Below, in pieces: positions 57,661 to 64,000 of a stretch of DNA of 64,000 nt. The stretch comes from Oscheius onirici (taxonomy: Eukaryota; Nematoda; Chromadorea; Rhabditida; Rhabditidae). The DNA is taken from the NCBI GenBank assembly GCA_932521025.1, contig OW051470.1:6434501-6498500 (forward strand), read 5' to 3'. The first letter of the stretch is position 1. Every line of letters starts with the position of its first letter. The notes beneath the pieces were generated by a model. It saw only the letters and a list, made by a program, of their open reading frames with translations. It made no database searches and was not told where the DNA came from. Position numbers and translations under genes: made by a program.

Positions 57661-60600
57661 ATGCTGCTAGTCCTTAGTCTTTTGTTTGTACTTGGAGCGT
57701 CGAATTATACTGGCGTAAATTTCGAACTTCTAAGGATATTCATTCCCGAGCATGTGAACAACCCTTCTATTGTCTGTGCAAATATTCTCAGTTTAAATGT
57801 AAGTGTTTCTCATCGACATAAACTATTTTTAGATGTTTGGGTCCTCTTTGTCCTACGACTGTTATGGTCAACTTGACCTTATCGGGAACACGAGTATGAG
57901 TCTCTACATTACTGTGAGTTCTACCGTTGTAACAAACTTGATTAGTTCAGGACAGTCAGGCTGTTCTTCCCCTGCCCAGCTCTGTGGATCTCGGATGGGA
58001 GATACTCACTGATAACAATGATTTTTCTGGTTTATTCAATGTTTCATTGGACCAGGTCAATCAAGTGAATCAGTTACAATTTAACGTATCAGTCAGTTTG
58101 TTTTCCAAACCTAGATATTCTAAATTTTAGGGACTTGGTCAAAACGTGACCTTTGTCTATGTACTGTCGTTGGATCGCGTCGGTTGTACGACTTTGGGAT
58201 CTTCCTCAAGTGTAGGTACTACTACTGAACAAACAACAACAGAGAGTACTACTCTCCGTTATAATGGAACCACAATTGCAACTATTCCATCCAGCATCAG
58301 TAGTTCGACGGAACCAACTCTGTCTAGTACCAGTGCTACAACCTTGGGTCAAAACACAACCAGCACAGTATATTCTACGTCTCTAATAACTACAATACTT
58401 CCGAACACAACTACAACTTATGCAACCAGTAGTTCAATAGCATCTACCACTGGTTCCACAACAAATGAGACTACAACAGCTCCATCTACTACCCAGTCGA
58501 CGATGACGCCAACTTCATCTACGCCTCTGACAACGGTGCTCGTGAATACGACTACAGCCCAAAATACAACTTACACTACCACTGGTACCTCAACAGTAAT
58601 AACTAATGGAACTCTTCCTTATACGACCACTACCATACAGCCTAACACAACTTTTCCAAAACCAATTACAACTTCTACTACCAGTACAGTAGCATCTACC
58701 ACGACAATAACAAGTGGCACTAACACAACCCTTCCGACAACGACTTCCTCTCAAGCAACGACTGTGTCCCTCCCTAACACAACTCTAACTACGTCTACAT
58801 CAGCTCTAACCAACTCAACTTCTACCACCTCAACTACTGCTCAAATGACAGTTAGCACATCGAGTTCGAATATAACATCGTCTTCGTCGAGCACAACTTC
58901 TTCTGGGTTTAGCACTGAAGAATGGACCACGGACAGTTCTTATTCTACTACAACAGTATTAGTCACAGTAAGTAATTCAACACGCGGAGCTTCTAGTACC
59001 ACTCATCACGGCTTCAATCACACTGTTTCATCCACTCGAAGACCAACATCGGCTAGTTCAACTACGTCTACAAGCATAACTACGACTACACTACCAACGA
59101 CGACTTCTCTAGACTGCTCAATGTGTCCAGTTGGTTGTCTTTCCCAAGTGGACGTTGATACGGTTACAAGAGTAGTTACAGTACCGGCGAAATTGTTCTA
59201 TGTGGAGCAGAAAAAGTCTTTTACCGGTATTCTCATCTTCGCCATTGTTGAGGTTTGAATATGTTTGAGGGTCCTAAGTCTAAAACTTTAGGGAACTTTT
59301 ATTATTTTAGTAATTTTTGGGCTGCTTTTCCTCAGATTCACTCCTCTTGGAAGGAGATATCTTCATCTACTGACTGGAGAGGAGAGTAGTCGTCAGGAAA
59401 GAGGGGATATTGAGGAAAGAGTAGTTGATCGAGGTGGTGAACAAAAAGGTATTCCGATTGATTTCTGATAGATAGTTTCAGTTTCAGTCGATTTTCATGC
59501 GACTGTCTCTGGTTCTGATGGATATGAGGTACCCAATTCTGCGTTAAACAAAGCTGGTAGAACTGAGGAGAATCTGAAACGGCAACCAGGTACATTCTAG
59601 ATAAGATTAGGAAAGGTCCTGTTCAGTTGAAAACGATTATATGGTTCCTATTCGACACAAGAAACAACATGCTCCGCGACCTCCTTCAAGTCCTCCTCCT
59701 CCAATACCACCGTTCCGAAGAGAGCAGTTGGTGTCCGAGTTGGGAAATGAAGGTGCACCGAGAAAAGAAAATGAGAGAATCGGAAACAAGTCGAATCTCT
59801 ATGAGTCGTATGAATCTAACAACGCACGAAAAATGTCGAAAGAACATTGGGAAACTGATGAAGAAGAAAGGAAGCCACGACTAGCAGGTTTCTTTTTATA
59901 AACGCAGTTTCAACACATGTTTAGACACCGAATCTCACATGTTCCCTGCCATGGAAACTGTTCCAAATGTCGGGAACTCTCAAGGTAATCATTTGATTTT
60001 GTGAGGAAGAATATTTTACAGAAAGTGAGCCAAATAAAGAAGTTAGTAGGAGAGATAGTCGACAGAACGGAGGTACTTGTAAAACTTTTTTTAAACTCGG
60101 CATGTTGTAGATTTTGTTGCGATTTCTATGGAGAACGACATTGTTGAACCTGAAACAGTTGTCCGGATAAGAGAACAGGATCTACCGATTGCTCCTATCA
60201 AACCAATAGAAACCGAAGAAAGTCAGACTCCTAATAATGCTCAAAAATCTTCCGGAAAAGAAGAGACTGATCCTAGAATAGATTCTTCTCCAAAGAAAGC
60301 ATCTGTTCTCGATCTGCCCGAAGACGAGCTTGACTACTACTCGGATTGGGTGAACTGGGTAAAAGAATGCTCTCGTGAGTCATTTTGTCTTTGCTTTAAA
60401 AACATAGCTCAGCATACGCAGTATCTTGGACACTTGGATTCGATCCAGTGTATTCGAGAAGTAATGGAACTGGGAATGAAGAGCCAAACAAAGAGAATGG
60501 TTACAGTAGCATCAAAGTTGTAGAGGATCCGATTGAGGAACCAATGGAAGTTCCGTCAATGATAGCTCCTCGACCACACTCCTGGCCAGTTGACCAGACG

Positions 60601-61446
60601 AAGATATCTACTTGCATTTTGCCTAAGGGTGCGTCTTTTCAAATAATTCTCTAGAGACAGATTCAGACGAACCGTCACATGAGAACTCCGACGAGGAAAT
60701 ACACTTCGACGAGTCAGAGTCGGATATTGTAGAGACAGTTCCTCCTCCTCTTCCCAATTCGCCACCTCCGCATAGAAGAGTTCCAGCTCTTATCGACTTT
60801 TATGAGACGAGAACACCTACTCGTCCGGATGACTATTATTCTGAAATTATCAAGCCAACAGTTTCTGAGAATCCTTCTTCCATAAGTTTTTCGTTCGGAG
60901 ATACAGAGGTGGTTCTGATTCATCCATCTGATAGACATTCAAACAGACAGGAGGGTGGGGATAGATCTGAAAACAAACGACTGAATTCAGAAACTGATGC
61001 GGATTCACTGGCCGAGTTGATCGTTGTTGACACTGAAGACGGAGAATCTATTTTTGTTGAAATTCCTTCGGATCTGGAAAATGGTTCAAATGAGACACAA
61101 GAAATAAGTTCAGGGCAGTTGATTGTGGAAGATGACGAAGGGTCGATCTTTGTGGACGTGTCAGAGGAAACTTCGGCACCAGATTCAGAACGTTCCATTG
61201 AACCAATTTGTGTCTCAGAAGAAGATAAACTCGATGTAGTAACCTACCCCTTCGATTCTACAGGACCGGTCTCGTCCGCAGAAAGCCAAGTCAACTTGGC
61301 CCCGTGTAAGAAAACAATCGACTCCAATTCACTCCGTTTCAGATTCGTTCGCCATTCCAATAGATCCAGATTATTTCGAAGACGTGGAAGAGCAACCGTT
61401 TTGGCCAGAATTTGATTTGTCTGAGTATTTTGAGACGACACGATGA
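57661..61446 (+). CDS. Single-pass membrane mucin (family member C) with long signalling-type tail
   Basis: Signal peptide MLLVLSLLFVLGASNYTG. The ectodomain parallels members A and B: VNFELLRIFIPEHVNNPSIV, CANILSLN, then MFGSSLSYDCYGQLDLIGNT ending SMSLYIT, phase-0 intron, DSQAVLPLPSSVDLGWEILT, SGLFNVSLDQV. About 300 residues of Thr/Ser-rich mucin-like sequence follow (58,210–59,110; TTTTS-type, many NTT/NST sites), presumably O-glycosylated, then MCPVGC and VTRVVTVPAKLF. The helix is TGILIFAIVE then GTFIILVIFGLLFLRF, with a phase-0 intron after the glutamate. The tail is long (several hundred residues), with GYEVPN, NDYMVPI, PRPPSSPPPPIPP, LYESYE, DDYYSEI and acidic stretches, and ends FDLSEYFETTR. 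The last exon uses a 37-nt intron to reach the stop at 61444–61446. A poly(A) signal is at 61494–61499. An alternative upstream ATG at 57589 would bury the signal peptide. Function unknown; receptor- or adhesion-like. Confidence 0.75.
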
Positions 61447-61736
61447 TGATGAAAAAGTATTTCAGTCAGCTTTTACCAATAATGTGGTGTCAAAATAAAA
61501 CGAGGCAAAATATGGACAATTTGAGTTGTAACCAGACTGGCCGCAAAGCTTAGCTTGGGCTACTGCAGAAAGTAAACAACATACAAGAAATTAACGTGGT
61601 GACGGGGATTGTAGAGGGAATGGCCTTACAGCAGAACTGCTGTATCGGACGGGTGATGGCTGATGATAATGGACGTAAGTTGGATGACCTTGTAGGTATG
61701 CGCCAGCATGTATATGTGACGAGGTTAGATGAGACA

Positions 61737-62432
61737 TTAGAGGAGATCTGTACATGTGCTGTCTGGAAATTTAGAAGTGTAAAGAGGGACAAAAACCAAC
61801 TGCTGATATGGGTATCCACCGTAAAACATGTAAGGTGACGGCGGATACATAGGGTACCAAGATGAAGGAGAAAATGGAACTGGAGGTCTAGATACAAAGG
61901 CAGACGGTTGTTGATAAACTGGGGCTGTCTGATTCAAGTCGCTGGAAAAGAGATACTTCACTTAAAAATAAGCACAAACCAGTTGACCATTTCTGGGGCC
62001 TCCTTGGACTTGTTACTTGGCATTCCAGTCAATGGCTTTTCCTCCAACACATTCTCTGTGAGAATGCGTTTCTTGGCAGCAGGGCCATTGTTATTGTTTT
62101 CACGTCTTTTCGTGCTAGTGTTGAGACCTTTTTTGGGCGTAGTCGATTCCGACGGAAAACTGGGCATAGTCCGGTTGAGAGAAGTTACAAACTCGTGCCT
62201 ATTCTTCAATCGAGAAACCAATCTGCAGGAATTTGGTTACATTCGAAACAAGATAAACTTTACCTGCTTTTCGATCTCCGCATTTGGATTTCTGGCTGTC
62301 GAACTGCCTGTTTCTCGGTTGTTTCGTCCTGTGTCGAATGCTGGGTGACATCACGTGACGGTGTTGAAACATCCATGTCAAGTCTAAGTTTCGCTATAGG
62401 TTAACAAGCCATAGAACAAACCCGCTATCCAT
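61737..62432 (-). CDS. Unrecognised small disordered nuclear-type protein
   Basis: Three main exons. It starts MDSG at 62432, joined across a 38-nt intron to LDMDVSTPSRDVTQHSTQDE. Another intron leads to LVSRLKNRHEFVTSLNR, a possible short helix, then KKGLNTSTKRRENNNN and AAKKRILTEN, resembling a bipartite nuclear localisation signal. A last exon is aromatic and proline-rich (PSSWYPMYPPSPYMFYGGYP) and ends STCTDLL. Total is about 185 residues with SP/TP sites and no globular domain. It is convergent with membrane protein C, and the two stops are 290 bp apart. No homologue recognised; exon joins are supported by phase and normal intron sizes only. Confidence 0.55.
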
Positions 62433-62570
62433 TGTAGTCGTGGTTTCGTTCCTCCAGGAGCCGTTATGATATTTCAAGTGTAGGCGCATTCGTAGGCTGA
62501 AAAAACTGTTTTCAGATGCTCGAAGGAGGAACAATTAAATTAGTAAAACAACGGAAAATAGCTAAATATA

Positions 62571-62828
62571 GGCATGGGAACGGGCCGGGCCGAGATTTCA
62601 GGGCCCCAGACTTGGTCATCGGACCGGGATCAGACCAAAAATGAAGCTGGTCATATTACAGTGCATTTTAGCGTATTTTAGAACTAAATAGATGAATAGT
62701 AATATTATTATATTTTGCTGATCTTTTTCACTAATGATGAAAAAATGCCCATTTTGGTCAAAAAACACCCATTTTTTCTATAAAAAAAAATTCCTAATCT
62801 CGGCCCAAGCTCGGCCCGCTCCCATGCC
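62571..62828. mobile_element. GC-rich-ended MITE, TA-flanked
   Basis: The left end GGCATGGGAACGGGCCGGGC (continuing CGAGAT) is mirrored at the right end (ATCTCGG…GCCCGCTCCCATGCC). TA borders both sides. The interior is AT-rich with no coding frame. The right-hand TA is at the same time the left-hand TA of the adjacent hairpin MITE. Confidence 0.8.
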
Positions 62829-62830
62829 TA

Positions 62831-63037
62831 AAGGTTGTTCAAAAAAAAGAATGCAACAGTAACCCATAAATATTTCGCTTCGAGAACCACAAAACCCTGA
62901 TTTTCAAGGTAAACTGCAACAATTCAAACTGATTTCTTGAGTTTCTCAACGGTGAATTGCCGCGCTTCAGGGGGTTTGTGGTTCTCGAAGCGAAATATTT
63001 ATGGGTTACTGTTGTGTTCTTTTTTTTTAACAGACTT
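62831..63037. mobile_element. Hairpin MITE, copy 2 (TA-flanked, reverse orientation)
   Basis: Same inverted-repeat arms as the copy at 17559–17763 (CAACAGTAACCCATAAATAT, GAGAACCACAAA and inverse), with the centre inverted relative to copy 1. Outermost bases differ slightly (AAGGTTGTTC against AAGTCTGTTC). TA at both sides. Confidence 0.88.
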
Positions 63038-63039
63038 TA

Positions 63040-64000
63040 TAGTCCATTTCCAAGGAATAGCGGCAGTGAGGCAATTCTTTAAAGGACTGGTGGCAAGGTT
63101 CCCGTCACGAAATTTCGAAAATGACGGCCGCGGCGTTGGATTTTATTCCCTTTTGTGCAATTTTGATGCTTTTTCGCAGTTTTCTAGCTGCTTTTTCTCG
63201 TTTACGACTGCATTTTTGAACTCAGCGTATAAAACAACCTACTCAATGTCAAAACCGGGAGAAAATCACCGATTTTCAGAGCGGCATAGCTGTTTTTGCG
63301 AAAAAAACTTTTATTTTATGACAATCCAGCATCAAAAGGGCTGTTTTTCACGGCTTTTGATAACAATAAGGTTTTTACAAGCGTAGAATTCGACTACAAT
63401 GTCTAAAATGTAAGAAAATGCCAAAAATTACCTAAAAATGAAAGAAGTAACAAAAATCGGATTTACGCGCGAAATTTCAAAATGGCGCGCAAACATGGGT
63501 GCCGTTCTTGGTTGGAAATGGACCATAGCTAAATATGAAGGACAGCAGACTGGAAGAAAACAACACATAACGAACTCTTTTGAAAATGGCGCCAAGTTGT
63601 ACCAGTCCTTTAAAGGAAGCCTTCGGCTATGCCAAAAATGCCAAAACCGCTGCGGGACCATTTGGCATTGGTCCCGTCACGATCTTGCGTATTTTACATT
63701 TTTCGACGCCTTTCACTCGTTTTATCGTTTTTAAACCATGTTTATTCGATTCGGTATCAAATTTTACACCAGTTGTGTCTATTCCGACATCAAAATTGCT
63801 GTGCTTAGCAAAGAACAAATTAGGAAAGGACACAAACGCTGTTTTCGCCTTTTCCTTCCAGTTTTACTAAATTTTTGCTTTCGGAATATACTTATCTGAT
63901 GTAAAATTTGATTGCAGTTTTTTTTTTAAATTGCAGGCCGCGATACCATAAATCCTAAAATGTTATGCATCTTCCCCAAAAATCGTTTTTGTTCCATTTT
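63040..64000. repeat. Repeat-like non-coding tail of the window
   Basis: No exon chain is visible. Short words recur: CTTTAAAGGACTGG near 63,078 and its inverse CCAGTCCTTTAAAG near 63,602, and CCCGTCACGA near 63,100 and 63,675. This, together with the neighbouring elements, suggests a larger interspersed repeat running off the right edge. Ends and family cannot be set from one copy. Confidence 0.4.

Noticed and set aside
61596-61838. 80-codon plus-strand frame (MVTGIVEGMALQQ…)
   Set aside because: Overlaps the last exon of the minus-strand gene, which has supported exon joins and composition; treated as a shadow frame.

Overview
The window is nuclear DNA of a small, compact animal genome, most likely a nematode. 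Coding exons are split by very short GT–AG introns (mostly 36–45 nt) with TTTTCAG-type acceptors. Many start codons sit directly behind an intron-like acceptor with no upstream exon, the usual look of spliced-leader trans-splicing. Three minus-strand genes lie about 190 bp apart like an operon. The gene set is metazoan (nidogen/EGF protein, FGF, IFT144, NF-X1, SMCR8, TANC). MPP8-like and TANC-like genes make an early-branching nematode possible, but this is inference.

Layout. 1–7.5 kb: 3' part of STARD3 (+), a TA-flanked DNA element, then a DEX-1-like nidogen/EGF membrane protein (−). 7.5–15 kb: a 3-kb gene-free stretch, two unrecognised genes and an FGF. 15–21.4 kb: GCNA-type germline protease (−) and a chromodomain–ankyrin MPP8-like gene (−), with a hairpin element between them and an 841-bp fold-back element inside one MPP8 intron. 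22–28 kb: two small membrane-protein genes flanking a long secreted Kunitz/EB/lustrin-cysteine gene (−) that carries a hAT-type MITE. 29–39.7 kb: SMCR8 (+), a casein-kinase-1 superfamily kinase (−) and a TANC/rolling-pebbles scaffold (+). 39.8–47.5 kb: NFX1, MAK16 and ZNF622 in a row on the minus strand, with a kringle transmembrane gene filling one ZNF622 intron on the opposite strand. 48–55.2 kb: RPS13 and WDR19/IFT144 (+). 51.3–61.4 kb: three related single-pass membrane proteins, one of them filling an IFT144 intron antisense. 61.7–64 kb: one unrecognised gene, then stacked mobile elements.

The most interesting content is that last membrane-protein family. All three members have a signal peptide, a small ectodomain and a transmembrane helix carrying a glutamate exactly at a phase-0 intron. 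Two of them have cytoplasmic tails with YxVP motifs, and one has a mucin-like stalk of roughly 300 residues. I do not recognise the family. The second theme is compaction: two genes occupy opposite-strand introns so completely that their 3' ends must run into host exons. The third is a set of TA-target elements, two of which share a single TA dinucleotide. Exon joins were made by eye from reading frame, splice signals and phase; where the join is uncertain the entry says so.
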